Assembly (NCBI RefSeq): GCF_051055405.1 | Contig: NZ_CP167068.1 | Location: 1,426,001-1,490,000, forward strand | DNA from: Pseudolachnospira sp051055405 | Lineage (GTDB): Bacteria; Bacillota; Clostridia; Lachnospirales; Lachnospiraceae | Reading direction: 5' to 3' | DNA: 64,000 bases | Shown here: piece by piece, positions 16,659 to 24,222 of the stretch | How the letters are laid out: each line of letters begins with the position of its first letter | Numbering within the stretch: the first letter of the stretch is position 1 | Position numbers and translations under genes: made by a program | The notes under the pieces: generated by a model | Told to the model about the DNA's origin: nothing | What the model saw: the letters and a program-made list of their open reading frames with translations, nothing else | The model's database searches: none

Positions 16659-17099
16659 ATGCAGGCTTGGATGGAAAATCGAGAAGGGTGGATTGCCCGC
16701 TTTCGGAAAACGGAGTATACGGCAGCTTTCGAGGAATATCGGGAGAACTGCCGTTTCTCCATAGAAAAGTTAAATGAAGAATATTTGCGTTCTGGTTCGG
16801 AAGCATGTCTGCGGGAAACAGCGGATGCGCTGATTCAAAGGGTACAGGAGGAGGTGGGAGCGGCGGCCCGCCTGGGGAGCGGGATACTGCGTGACTGTTC
16901 TTATGTGATCGTATGTTACCTGATTCCCTCCATCCGAATGATGAAACTTCCATGCAGCGAGCCGCTGGAGCGCAATATTTTGGAAGCGTGGAATCAGGCT
17001 TACCCCAAACGTATTCTGCGGGGCGGCAGTTATGAGCAAATTCTGAGCGGTTTTCCAAAGGGCAGTATTCTGTCCCATTTATTTACCCGCAGGCAATAA
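16659..17099 (+). CDS. Unknown protein in the importer operon
   Basis: A protein of 146 residues that I do not recognise. It is soluble and largely helical, rich in charged residues and aromatics, with a short hydrophobic stretch (SYVIVCYLIPSI) in the second half. No export signal or known motif. The start is ATG 16659, two bases after the permease stop with AGAGGG upstream; a TTG at 16653 overlapping the permease stop is possible. It lies between permease and nitrilase, so it probably serves the same pathway. It might be a small accessory enzyme or a regulator. Confidence 0.6.
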   Translation: MQAWMENREGWIARFRKTEYTAAFEEYRENCRFSIEKLNEEYLRSGSEACLRETADALIQRVQEEVGAAARLGSGILRDCSYVIVCYLIPSIRMMKLPCSEPLERNILEAWNQAYPKRILRGGSYEQILSGFPKGSILSHLFTRRQ

Positions 17100-17205
17100 G
17101 CCAAGCAGATGCCCAAATATCCCGCTATGAGGCATGTATACTTTTGTGAATGGAAGGGATACCCGCTGAAAGATTGAAATTTGTAGATCATGAAAGGGGA
17201 GACCG

Positions 17206-18243
17206 ATGAGCAGAAAGGTAAGAATTGCAAGCATATGTATGGCACCGGATTACGAGGAAGAGCCGGAAGCGATTTTACGGGAAGTGGAGAAGGCTGCTGC
17301 GGCTGGCGCAGATCTGATTTTAACCCCGGAGATCTGGAGCGGACAGATTGCGGAACCGGAAGACGACGGCTTTCGGGCGCCTGTTTTGGAGCGGGCAGCG
17401 GCGATTGCGGTAAAATATCATACCTATGTGGTGGTATGTATGGAACGCTATCTTTCCGAAACGGAGGAGGAACAGATCCGGAAAGCGGATGAGCAGGGAA
17501 TCTGGCAGAAAGCACAGCGCCTAAAACACAACAGCAGCTTTTTGTTGGACCGTCAGGGCCGCCAGGTTTATATTTACGATAAAATATATCCCTATCCGCC
17601 GGAGTTCAAGGATGCCAAAGGAGACGTGTGCAGTATGGCGGAGCTGATGGAGGCTTCTGTTTTGGAAGAGCCCAATGTGCCGGGGACAAAAGTGGGCGTC
17701 TATGATTGTGATTTTGGACGTGTGGGTTTTGCGATCTGTTTTGATATGAATTTTCCGGAATTGTGGCGGCAAATGGCGGCGCAGGATGTGGAATTGGTGG
17801 CCTGGTCTTCCGCATTTTCCGGCGGGCGCAACGCGGCTTTCCGCGCTGGAACAAACCATTATTACGTGGTGAGCTGCACGAGCGTTGGAAGAGGCGATTG
17901 CCGGGTAGCGGATATCAATGGAGATCAATTATTGGTACAGTATCCGAGGGAGGGAGAGGTCGCCAACGTAGCAAAGGTGACGCTAGATCTCGATCGGACG
18001 ATCTTTCATAAAAATTTTAACGAGGCTGTAATCGAACGAATTGAGAGAGAGTATCCAGGACGGGTGCAGGTGGATCGTTCCCTTTATGCGGAAGAGGAGT
18101 GGATAATTCTTTCAACAGAAGACGAAGATATAACGGTTGGGGAACTTTGCGAAGTCTACGGTTTATTGCCCTTACGCCGTTTTAAGACGACGGGAATGGC
18201 GGCCTATGTCGACGAATTGCGGGGAATGATACCGTGGAATTGA
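17206..18243 (+). CDS. Nitrilase-superfamily amidohydrolase
   Basis: A 345-residue carbon-nitrogen hydrolase, cytoplasmic. The Glu-Lys-Cys triad is clear: Glu42 in LTPEIW, Lys126 in YDKIYP, Cys178 in ICFDMNFPE. It should hydrolyse an amide, carbamoyl or nitrile compound; the substrate cannot be told from sequence. The C-terminal 60 residues extend beyond the usual core. AAAGGGGAG stands before the ATG. About 100 bases separate it from the unknown gene and no terminator is evident between, so it probably belongs to the importer operon and may process the imported compound. A terminator follows. Confidence 0.85.
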   Translation: MSRKVRIASICMAPDYEEEPEAILREVEKAAAAGADLILTPEIWSGQIAEPEDDGFRAPVLERAAAIAVKYHTYVVVCMERYLSETEEEQIRKADEQGIWQKAQRLKHNSSFLLDRQGRQVYIYDKIYPYPPEFKDAKGDVCSMAELMEASVLEEPNVPGTKVGVYDCDFGRVGFAICFDMNFPELWRQMAAQDVELVAWSSAFSGGRNAAFRAGTNHYYVVSCTSVGRGDCRVADINGDQLLVQYPREGEVANVAKVTLDLDRTIFHKNFNEAVIERIEREYPGRVQVDRSLYAEEEWIILSTEDEDITVGELCEVYGLLPLRRFKTTGMAAYVDELRGMIPWN

Positions 18244-18311
18244 TAAAATGATACGTAAAGTTTACAAAAAGAAATAAAAAGCACAAAAAAACTTGAAAAA
18301 GATATGGAAAG

Positions 18312-18337
18312 GCTCTGGCAAAATGCCAGAGCTTTTT
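18312..18337 (+). terminator. Rho-independent terminator after the nitrilase gene
   Basis: GCTCTGGCA pairs perfectly with TGCCAGAGC over a 3-base loop, followed by five T. It ends the importer/nitrilase transcript. Confidence 0.85.
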
Positions 18338-18338
18338 G

Positions 18339-18344
18339 TATAAT
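18339..18344 (+). promoter_or_regulatory. Possible -10 box for the acetyltransferase gene
   Basis: A perfect TATAAT directly follows the terminator T run and would leave a leader of about 120 bases before the GNAT gene. The matching -35 (TGGCAA, inside the terminator stem) is weak. Confidence 0.35.
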
Positions 18345-18470
18345 GAAGACACGGATGAATGTCAAATCTTGTCCTGCTATAAGAAAATTTTTCCGGAAGT
18401 GTCTATTGAAAGATATTTTATCATGAGTTTTTCTGTGAATTATAAAGGATTGGAGGCAGATTAGAGAAGA

Positions 18471-19004
18471 ATGGGAAGACGAAAGAAGAAAGTCTGGACA
18501 GTTCGTGAAGAACGGGAGGGTGATTTTCCTGCGATTGAGAGCCTGATCGAGACGATGTTTCAGAATACTTTAAATTTCGGCGGGGCTCAGAAGGATATTT
18601 TGTCCAATATGAGATCGGAAGGCCGATTTATTCCGGAACTGTCGCTCTTGGTGGAAGCGGATGGTGCGATAGTCGGCTATTTAATGCTGTCGGAACTGCC
18701 GGAATCAAAGACGAAAAATGGAAAAAACAGTCTGTTGCTGTCTCCGGTATGTACACAGGAAGCATATCAGCATCAAGGCATTGCCACCTCGCTGATACAG
18801 GCGGCGATAGAAAAAGCGAAGCAATTGCAATATCAGGCAATTTTTCTGATCGGACATCCCGTTTTTTATTCCCGTTTTGATTTTGTGCCAGGAAAACATC
18901 TGGGCATTCGAGAATCCAACGGAGCGCCGCAAGATTTTGTGTTGGTGTTGGAACTGGCGCCGGGCGGATTGGAAGAGATTTCCGAGGTTAATTTGTTGAT
19001 TTGA
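18471..19004 (+). CDS. GNAT-family N-acetyltransferase (YhbS-like)
   Basis: A 177-residue acetyltransferase. The acetyl-CoA binding motif is in YQHQGIATSLIQAA, preceded by the beta-strand LLLSPVCTQ, and the C-terminal part has the GHPVFYSRFDF pattern typical of YhbS-type enzymes. The acceptor substrate is unknown. The gene stands alone between two terminators. The ribosome site before ATG 18471 is weak (AGAGAAG). Confidence 0.82.
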   Translation: MGRRKKKVWTVREEREGDFPAIESLIETMFQNTLNFGGAQKDILSNMRSEGRFIPELSLLVEADGAIVGYLMLSELPESKTKNGKNSLLLSPVCTQEAYQHQGIATSLIQAAIEKAKQLQYQAIFLIGHPVFYSRFDFVPGKHLGIRESNGAPQDFVLVLELAPGGLEEISEVNLLI

Positions 19005-19066
19005 ATAAAAGGATAAAAGCCCTGGACGACGGTTTGAGCAGCGTCCAGGGCTTTTATCCTTTTATT
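19004..19066. terminator. Long bidirectional terminator
   Basis: Arms of about 25 perfectly paired bases (19004-19028 with 19042-19066) flank a short loop. They include both stop regions of the convergent GNAT and thiE genes, with A/T runs suited to termination in either direction. Confidence 0.88.
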
Positions 19067-19691
19067 CCTGTAAATTTTTACTTAGCTGCAGCAGTTTAGT
19101 CGCGGCTTCCTTTGGCGTTTTGGACTTCATAATCGCGGAGACCACAGCGATCCCGTTCATTTTTGCCCCTTTTAAGATATCCAAATTTTCTTCGTTTAGT
19201 CCTCCGATGGCGACGAGAGGGATGGGAACCGCGTCGGCGATCTCATTTAAAGTCTCCACCTTGGTTAAAATCGTGACTACCTTCGTGGTGGTCGGATAGA
19301 TTGCTCCGACGCCTAAATAGTCCGCGCCTTGGCGATAGGCTTCCAGGGCCTGGGGAACTGTTTTTGCCGTTGCGCCCACGATCTTATCCGGCCCCATCAG
19401 CTGCCTGGCATAGGAGACCGGAAGATCCGATTGCCCAACGTGGACGCCGGCTGCGCCGCAGGCTAAGGCTACGTCTACCCGGTCGTCAATGATCAGAGGA
19501 ATCTGATAGCGGTCAGTAATCTCTTTGACGCGAAACGCAGTTGTTAAATAATCACGTCCACCGGATTTTTCCCGAAGCTGAACCAAGGTGACGCCCCCTT
19601 TGCAGGCTTCTTCGATGGTCCACAGGAAGCTTTCTTCCGTATGGTAAGAACTGTCCGTGACGAGATATAAGGTCAGATCAGCGGGATTCAT
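19062..19691 (-). CDS. thiE: Thiamine-phosphate synthase
   Basis: A 209-residue TIM-barrel enzyme joining hydroxymethylpyrimidine diphosphate and hydroxyethylthiazole phosphate to thiamine phosphate. Family marks include TLVQLREK near the start, IIDDRVDVALACGAAGVHVGQ, and VGATAKT followed by GADYLGVGAIYPT and AIGGL. I set the start at ATG 19691, which overlaps the thiM stop by 4 bases and has GGAGG seven bases upstream; the ATG at 19697 lies too close to that ribosome site. It is the last gene of the thiW-thiM-thiE operon. Confidence 0.95.
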   Translation of the reverse strand: MNPADLTLYLVTDSSYHTEESFLWTIEEACKGGVTLVQLREKSGGRDYLTTAFRVKEITDRYQIPLIIDDRVDVALACGAAGVHVGQSDLPVSYARQLMGPDKIVGATAKTVPQALEAYRQGADYLGVGAIYPTTTKVVTILTKVETLNEIADAVPIPLVAIGGLNEENLDILKGAKMNGIAVVSAIMKSKTPKEAATKLLQLSKNLQE

Positions 19692-20530
19692 AAACATTCC
19701 TCCTTGGAGTATTCGATGATTTTGGCGCGGCGTTGTAAGGTTTCATCTGAGATCACATCCAGCTGATCCATCAGCCGAACATGGAAACTCCCCATTCCTG
19801 TTTCCGTATCGGCTTCTTCTCCGCAGATTCCTAAAAATGCAGCGGTAAAAAGGGCCGCGGAAAGCGGCGGAAGAACGGAGAGAAAAGCTCCGGTCAGTAC
19901 ATTTAGCATACAACCGGTTCCTGTCAGGCGGGCCATTTTGGAACAGCCGTTGTCTACCAAAAATACTTCCTTCCCATCCGTGATGAGATCGGTTTTCCCA
20001 CTCGCCAGGATCACCGAACCTGTTTTTTTTGCCAACTGTTTGGCGGACGCGATTCGAACCAAAAGATTATTTTGGGAGAGCTGATCTTGATCGGAGGCGT
20101 CGATACCGGAAGATAAAATATTCTCCCCGCATAGCATACGAATCTCTGCCAGATTTCCTTTGATGATAGAAGGCGCGCACTCCGCAATCCAGCGTTTGGC
20201 GTATTCCAGGCGGAGTTTACTGCAGCTGACTCCCACCACGTCGATGATGCGGGGCAGAGACAAGGCGCGCGCCTTATGGCCAGAGAGCAGCATGGACTCC
20301 ATCCTAGCGTCGGTGATATTTCCGAGATTGACCGCTAGGGCGGAAGCAGAAGCCGTAATTTCCGCAGATTCCCCCGGATGCTCAGCCATAATGGGGCGGG
20401 CGCCTACGGCTAAAACCGCGTTGGCGCAGTCATTGATAGAAATCGGGTTGGTGATGCAGTGGATTAAAGGACTGGTATCTTTAAGCTGTCGCCTTGCGTT
20501 CAGAAGTTGATTCATTCTTTTTTCTGTCAT
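19688..20530 (-). CDS. thiM: Hydroxyethylthiazole kinase
   Basis: A 280-residue kinase of the ribokinase-like fold that phosphorylates salvaged hydroxyethylthiazole. Visible: PLIHCITNPISINDCANAVL near the start, RPIMAEHP, VVGVSCSKLR, GNLAEI, and the catalytic GTGCML near residue 200. GGGAG lies nine bases before ATG 20530. It overlaps thiW upstream by 50 bases and thiE downstream by 4, so the three salvage genes are translated as a coupled set. Confidence 0.94.
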   Translation of the reverse strand: MTEKRMNQLLNARRQLKDTSPLIHCITNPISINDCANAVLAVGARPIMAEHPGESAEITASASALAVNLGNITDARMESMLLSGHKARALSLPRIIDVVGVSCSKLRLEYAKRWIAECAPSIIKGNLAEIRMLCGENILSSGIDASDQDQLSQNNLLVRIASAKQLAKKTGSVILASGKTDLITDGKEVFLVDNGCSKMARLTGTGCMLNVLTGAFLSVLPPLSAALFTAAFLGICGEEADTETGMGSFHVRLMDQLDVISDETLQRRAKIIEYSKEECL

Positions 20531-21053
20531 AGATATTCACTCCCAGGGCAGTCTGAATTTTTCCAAGCATGTGATTTTTGGCCAGCGCTTTTAGGAAAAT
20601 GAAAGCAATCGTACCGCCGATCAAGGTGCCGCCGATAAAGGACGGTACATAGAACATCCATGTCAGGCCGGTGCGCCCCACCAGATATGTCATAACCGGA
20701 TAGGAAGCGATCGCTCCAATGATACCGGTTCCTATCACTTCTCCAAAAACGGCAAACAGGATCTTTCCGCCGGAAATGCGGTAGAGAAGGCCGGAAAGAA
20801 ACGCTCCGAAAACAGCTCCGGTCAGTGCAAGCGGTGGAATTCCCATGAATAACATGCGGATGATACCGATCATCGTAGCACAAAGGAGCGAATACCAGGG
20901 CCCCATAAAGACGGAACAGGTGATGTTGATCAGATGGGCCATGGGACACATGCCTTCTACCCGTAGAATCGGGGAGATGACAACGCCGATCGCAATCAGC
21001 ATCGATAGCATGACCATCCGCAAAACGGCAGAGTTAGACTTCAGGTTCGACAT
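20481..21053 (-). CDS. thiW: Thiamine-precursor transporter component ThiW
   Basis: A 190-residue membrane protein with five or six hydrophobic segments, of the ThiW family of ECF-type substrate-specific components. Marks include EGMCPMAHLINITCSVFMGPWYS-like motifs near residues 30-55 and GIIRMLFMGIPPLALTGAVFGAF. It is thought to take up the thiazole precursor of thiamine. No energising ATPase is encoded nearby, as expected for ECF S-components that share a module. It is the first gene after the TPP riboswitch. Confidence 0.9.
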   Translation of the reverse strand: MSNLKSNSAVLRMVMLSMLIAIGVVISPILRVEGMCPMAHLINITCSVFMGPWYSLLCATMIGIIRMLFMGIPPLALTGAVFGAFLSGLLYRISGGKILFAVFGEVIGTGIIGAIASYPVMTYLVGRTGLTWMFYVPSFIGGTLIGGTIAFIFLKALAKNHMLGKIQTALGVNIYDRKKNESTSERKATA

Positions 21054-21090
21054 AGTAAAATACCTCGCTTTCTGGATTTCGTAAAAATAA

Positions 21091-21210
21091 CCGGTTTTCC
21101 GGGTCGGTCGAAGCTTACTGGCTTCCTCTCACTCCAGAACATGGATTCCCATCGCATGGTATCGGCAGGCGTCGAACCTGTCGTACATCCCAGGGCGCTC
21201 CCCCTCGGAC
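21091..21210 (-). ncRNA. Degenerate second TPP-riboswitch-like element
   Basis: Between the riboswitch terminator and thiW the transcript again reads TGAGAGGAAGCC...GCTTCGACC, nearly the same as the core of the true riboswitch at 21281-21352, preceded by GGGGGAGC and an extended stem. The second half, which in real TPP riboswitches binds the pyrophosphate (TGATxxGGATAAT...AGGGA), is reduced to a short CCGGAAAACCGG hairpin. It may be a decayed duplicate or a structured leader. Confidence 0.45.
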
Positions 21211-21214
21211 GAAC

Positions 21215-21246
21215 AAAAAAGGAAGGCACAGAGGTGCATTCCTTTC
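21215..21246 (-). terminator. Riboswitch-controlled terminator before thiW
   Basis: Read on the minus strand, AAGGAATGCAC and GTGCCTTCCTT form a hairpin followed by six T. Upstream TTCTATC/GATAGAA arms could form competing pairing. This is the expected expression platform of the TPP riboswitch. Confidence 0.8.
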
Positions 21247-21280
21247 TATCACAAAACATAATATTCGATAGAAACAAATA

Positions 21281-21352
21281 TCCCTCCGGCGGCATTATCC
21301 GCATCAGGTCAGGTCGAAGCAAGGCTTCCTCTCAGCATGACGCTCCCTCATT
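21281..21352 (-). ncRNA. TPP riboswitch (THI element)
   Basis: The transcript contains the conserved order GAGGGAGC, CTGAGAGGAAGCC, GACCTGATGCGGATAATGCC, then GGAGGGA: the pyrimidine-sensing and pyrophosphate-sensing halves of a THI box. It lies about 230 bases upstream of thiW and is followed by a terminator. TPP binding is expected to shut off the thiW-thiM-thiE salvage operon. Confidence 0.95.
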
Positions 21353-21363
21353 TGTCAATCCCT

Positions 21364-21391
21364 ATTATACGTGCAATAATTTTTTTGTCAA
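21364..21391 (-). promoter_or_regulatory. Promoter of the thi operon
   Basis: On the minus strand: TTGACA (21391-21386), a 16-base spacer, and TATAAT (21369-21364), just upstream of the riboswitch. Confidence 0.85.
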
Positions 21392-21448
21392 GTTTTTTTA
21401 TTCTATAAAATTTTTTGTAAAAAGTACAGTCAAAGGTAGAAATAAAAT

Positions 21449-21943
21449 TTACATCTCTTTTTCGTATGTACAAAAGCGATAGCGGAGAGCACCCTCCGTC
21501 ATTTCCTCTGACCGGGAAATCAGCTTCCAGCCGGTTTGTTCCGAAATCTCAGGAAAAAAACTGTCGGCGTCAGGAACAGAAGCGGAGACTTCTGTCAGAT
21601 AAGCCCGCTTGCATTCAGGCAAAAACAAACGGTAGATTTCCGCGCCGCCGATGATCATCACGTCTTCTTCCGGAAGGTCTTTGATGGCGAGGAGAACTTC
21701 TTCCTTGCTGTGGCAGACCGTAACGCCCTCTTTTTGGTAGGATGGATCTCTGGTCAGAACCAGATTCGTCCGTTTGGGAAGCGGTTTTCCGCCGGGGAAG
21801 GATTCCAGTGTTTTTCTCCCCATCACAACGGTCTTACCTAAGGTATGGCTGCGAAAATGCTTCATGTCTTCCGGCAGGGAGAAGAGAAGCTTGTTTTTTT
21901 TTCCGATCGCCCAGTTGGAGGCGACAACGACAATACAGTTCAT
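21449..21943 (-). CDS. folA: Dihydrofolate reductase
   Basis: A 164-residue enzyme reducing dihydrofolate to tetrahydrofolate. Family marks: IVVVASNWAIGKKNKL at the start, PEDMKHFRSHTLGKTVVMGRKTLESF with the NADPH-binding GRKT, and IIGGAEIY. It lies 16 bases downstream of thyA in the same direction; ThyA consumes methylene-tetrahydrofolate and makes dihydrofolate, so the pair forms one metabolic cycle. AGGAGAACTCTT precedes the ATG. Confidence 0.95.
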   Translation of the reverse strand: MNCIVVVASNWAIGKKNKLLFSLPEDMKHFRSHTLGKTVVMGRKTLESFPGGKPLPKRTNLVLTRDPSYQKEGVTVCHSKEEVLLAIKDLPEEDVMIIGGAEIYRLFLPECKRAYLTEVSASVPDADSFFPEISEQTGWKLISRSEEMTEGALRYRFCTYEKEM

Positions 21944-21959
21944 AAGAGTTCTCCTTTTG

Positions 21960-22790
21960 TTAAATGGCCACAGGAATTTTAGTTGTAAAAGGATGGAACG
22001 CGTAATCGCTGACCGTAACGTCCTCTACTGTAAATTGATAAAAATCCTGGATATCGGGATTGATCTCCACTTTCGGTGCAGGGAAAGGAGAATTTTGAAT
22101 CATTTCCTCCACCATTGGTACATGACGATCATAAATATGAGCGTCTGCCACCACATGAACCAGCTCGCCTGGTTCAAATCCGCTGACTTGCGCGATCATC
22201 ATGGTCAAAAGAGCATACTGACAGACATTCCAGTTATTGGCAGTCAGCATGTCCTGAGAACGCTGATTTAAAATGGCGTTTAACTTATGCCCGGATACAT
22301 TGAACGTCATGCTGTAAGCGCAGGGGTACAGCCCCATCTCATGAAGATCCTGGTGATTGTAAATATTTGTCATGATTCGGCGGCTGGTCGGATTGTGTTT
22401 TAAATCGTACAGTACCCGGTCTACCTGATCAAACATGCCTTCTTTATATTGATGCTTGACGCCGAGCTGATAGCCGTAGGCCTTGCCGATGGAGCCGGTT
22501 TCATCAGCCCAGGAATCCCAAATATGGCTGCCTAGCTGATGGATGTTGTTGGACTTTTTCTGCCAGATCCACAAAAGCTCGTCCAACGCGGATTTCCAAG
22601 CGGTTCTTCGCAGTGTCATCATTGGAAATTCTTTGGATAGGTCATAGCGGTTTACCATCCCGAATTTTTTGATCGTGTGGGCTGGCGCGCCGTCGTCCCA
22701 GCGGGGACGTACCTCATAATCCGTATCCCAGACGCCGTTGGTTAAAATATCCCGGCAGTTTTCTATAAAAAGCTGGTCTGCGTAGCTCAT
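21960..22790 (-). CDS. thyA: Thymidylate synthase
   Basis: A 276-residue enzyme methylating dUMP to dTMP. Catalytic Cys lies in GLYPCAYSMTF; the Arg and dUMP-binding segment NPTSRRI and QRSQDMLTANNWN are present, and the chain ends with the typical PVAI-like tail. I placed the start at ATG 22790 behind AGGAGGAGAT; the open frame further upstream to 22955 encodes sequence foreign to the family and covers the promoter. Co-transcribed with folA. Confidence 0.95.
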   Translation of the reverse strand: MSYADQLFIENCRDILTNGVWDTDYEVRPRWDDGAPAHTIKKFGMVNRYDLSKEFPMMTLRRTAWKSALDELLWIWQKKSNNIHQLGSHIWDSWADETGSIGKAYGYQLGVKHQYKEGMFDQVDRVLYDLKHNPTSRRIMTNIYNHQDLHEMGLYPCAYSMTFNVSGHKLNAILNQRSQDMLTANNWNVCQYALLTMMIAQVSGFEPGELVHVVADAHIYDRHVPMVEEMIQNSPFPAPKVEINPDIQDFYQFTVEDVTVSDYAFHPFTTKIPVAI

Positions 22791-22862
22791 ATCTCCTCCT
22801 GACTGCCCGCTATAGGGCAAATATGTTGCCTTCCATTCTCTTCGATTGCTAAAGATACTTTC

Positions 22863-22891
22863 AGTATACCAGAGATAACTCTTATTGACAA
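22863..22891 (-). promoter_or_regulatory. Promoter of thyA-folA
   Basis: On the minus strand: TTGTCA, a 17-base spacer, then TATACT, about 70 bases upstream of the thyA ATG. Confidence 0.75.
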
Positions 22892-23039
22892 GGCGACAGT
22901 TTTGTATCGTTCGTACGGTGTGTATGGAAAAAATAATATATAAATATTTCGCCATATAGAAAGAAAAAAGAATGGAAAAAGTGCGAAAAAAACATCAAAA
23001 AAAACACGAAAAATAGCGGCTCTTGGGGGGAAAAGCCAC

Positions 23040-23068
23040 TTGACATGGGACGAGTTTAGAAGCATAAT
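23040..23068 (+). promoter_or_regulatory. Promoter of ilvE
   Basis: TTGACA (23040-23045), a 17-base spacer and CATAAT (23063-23068), followed by a short leader with a small GCCC/GGGC hairpin. The rest of the 326-base gap between thyA and ilvE shows only AT-rich sequence. Confidence 0.75.
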
Positions 23069-23116
23069 AAATAGCAAATACTAATCGCCCGCCGAAAGGG
23101 CATGGAGGATAAGGAT

Positions 23117-24184
23117 ATGTTAGATATCAGAGTAGAAAAAACGACAAATCCGAAAATGAAACCGGCTGAAGATGATCCGTTGACCTTTGGCACGATTTTT
23201 ACGGATCATATGTTTGTGATGGATTACGAGGAGGGAAAAGGCTGGCACGACGCCAGAATCGTTCCTTTTCAGGATTTGAAGCTGAGCCCGGCGGCCATGG
23301 TATTTCACTATGGACAGGAAATGTTTGAGGGCCTGAAAGCATACCGTTCCAAGGACGGACGGGTTTTGCTGTTTCGCCCGGATAAAAACATCGAGCGTGG
23401 CAATAACAGCAACGATCGTCTCTGCATTCCGAGAATTGATCCGGATGATTTCCTGGATGCTCTGAAAGCAGTGGTAAAGATCGATGCGGATTGGATTCCC
23501 ACCAGACCGGGAACCTCTCTTTATATTCGTCCGTTTGTCATTGCGACGGATCCGTTTTTGGGAGTTCGTCCTTCTCATACCTATCAGTTTATCATCATCA
23601 TGTCCCCGTCGGGCCCGTACTATCCGGAAGGCCTGGATCCGGTTAAAATCTGGATTGAGGACGAGTATGTTCGTGCTGTCCGCGGCGGAATCGGTTATGC
23701 AAAGACCGGCGGAAACTACTGCGCCAGCCTGAAATCTCAGGTGAAGGCCCATGACGCGGGATATTCGCAAGTACTGTGGCTGGACGGCGTGGAGAGAAAG
23801 TACATCGAGGAAGTCGGCGCCATGAATATCTTCTTTAAGATCAATGGAACCGTGGTTACACCGATGTTAAACGGCAGCATTCTGCCTGGCGTTACCAGAG
23901 ATTCCGTGCTGGCGCTTTGCAAGCTTTGGGGCATGCCGGCGGAAGAGCGTAAGATCTCTGTCGACGAGCTGGAGGAGGCGGCCAGAAGCGGCGCATTGGA
24001 AGAGGTATTTGGCAGCGGTACGGCAGCGGTCATCTCTCCGGTAAACGAGCTTCGTTTTGGCGATGATGTGATGAAGATCGGCGACGGCAATATTGGACCG
24101 GTCAGCCAGAAGCTTTACGATACGATTACCGGTATTCAGCTGGGCGAGATCGAGGGACCTGCCGGTTGGAGCGTAGAGGTATAA
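23117..24184 (+). CDS. ilvE: Branched-chain amino acid aminotransferase
   Basis: A 355-residue PLP-dependent class IV aminotransferase interconverting branched-chain amino acids and their 2-oxo acids. Visible: FHYGQEMFEGLKAYR, RPDKNIERGNNSNDRL, the PLP Lys in RGGIGYAKTGGNY, the E of YIEEVGAMNIFF, and GSGTAAVISPV. I chose ATG 23117 because GGAGG lies eight bases upstream; ATG 23102 has no ribosome site. It has its own promoter. The following cardiolipin synthase gene begins 38 bases later and may be read from the same transcript. Confidence 0.95.
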   Translation: MLDIRVEKTTNPKMKPAEDDPLTFGTIFTDHMFVMDYEEGKGWHDARIVPFQDLKLSPAAMVFHYGQEMFEGLKAYRSKDGRVLLFRPDKNIERGNNSNDRLCIPRIDPDDFLDALKAVVKIDADWIPTRPGTSLYIRPFVIATDPFLGVRPSHTYQFIIIMSPSGPYYPEGLDPVKIWIEDEYVRAVRGGIGYAKTGGNYCASLKSQVKAHDAGYSQVLWLDGVERKYIEEVGAMNIFFKINGTVVTPMLNGSILPGVTRDSVLALCKLWGMPAEERKISVDELEEAARSGALEEVFGSGTAAVISPVNELRFGDDVMKIGDGNIGPVSQKLYDTITGIQLGEIEGPAGWSVEV

Positions 24185-24222
24185 ATAAGAATTTTACTCT
24201 GCGGTCAGGGGAGAAAATTTGC

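Noticed and set aside
22791..22955. Longer N-terminus for thymidylate synthase
   Set aside because: The extension covers the TTGTCA-17-TATACT promoter and has no family similarity; ATG 22790 has a strong ribosome site.
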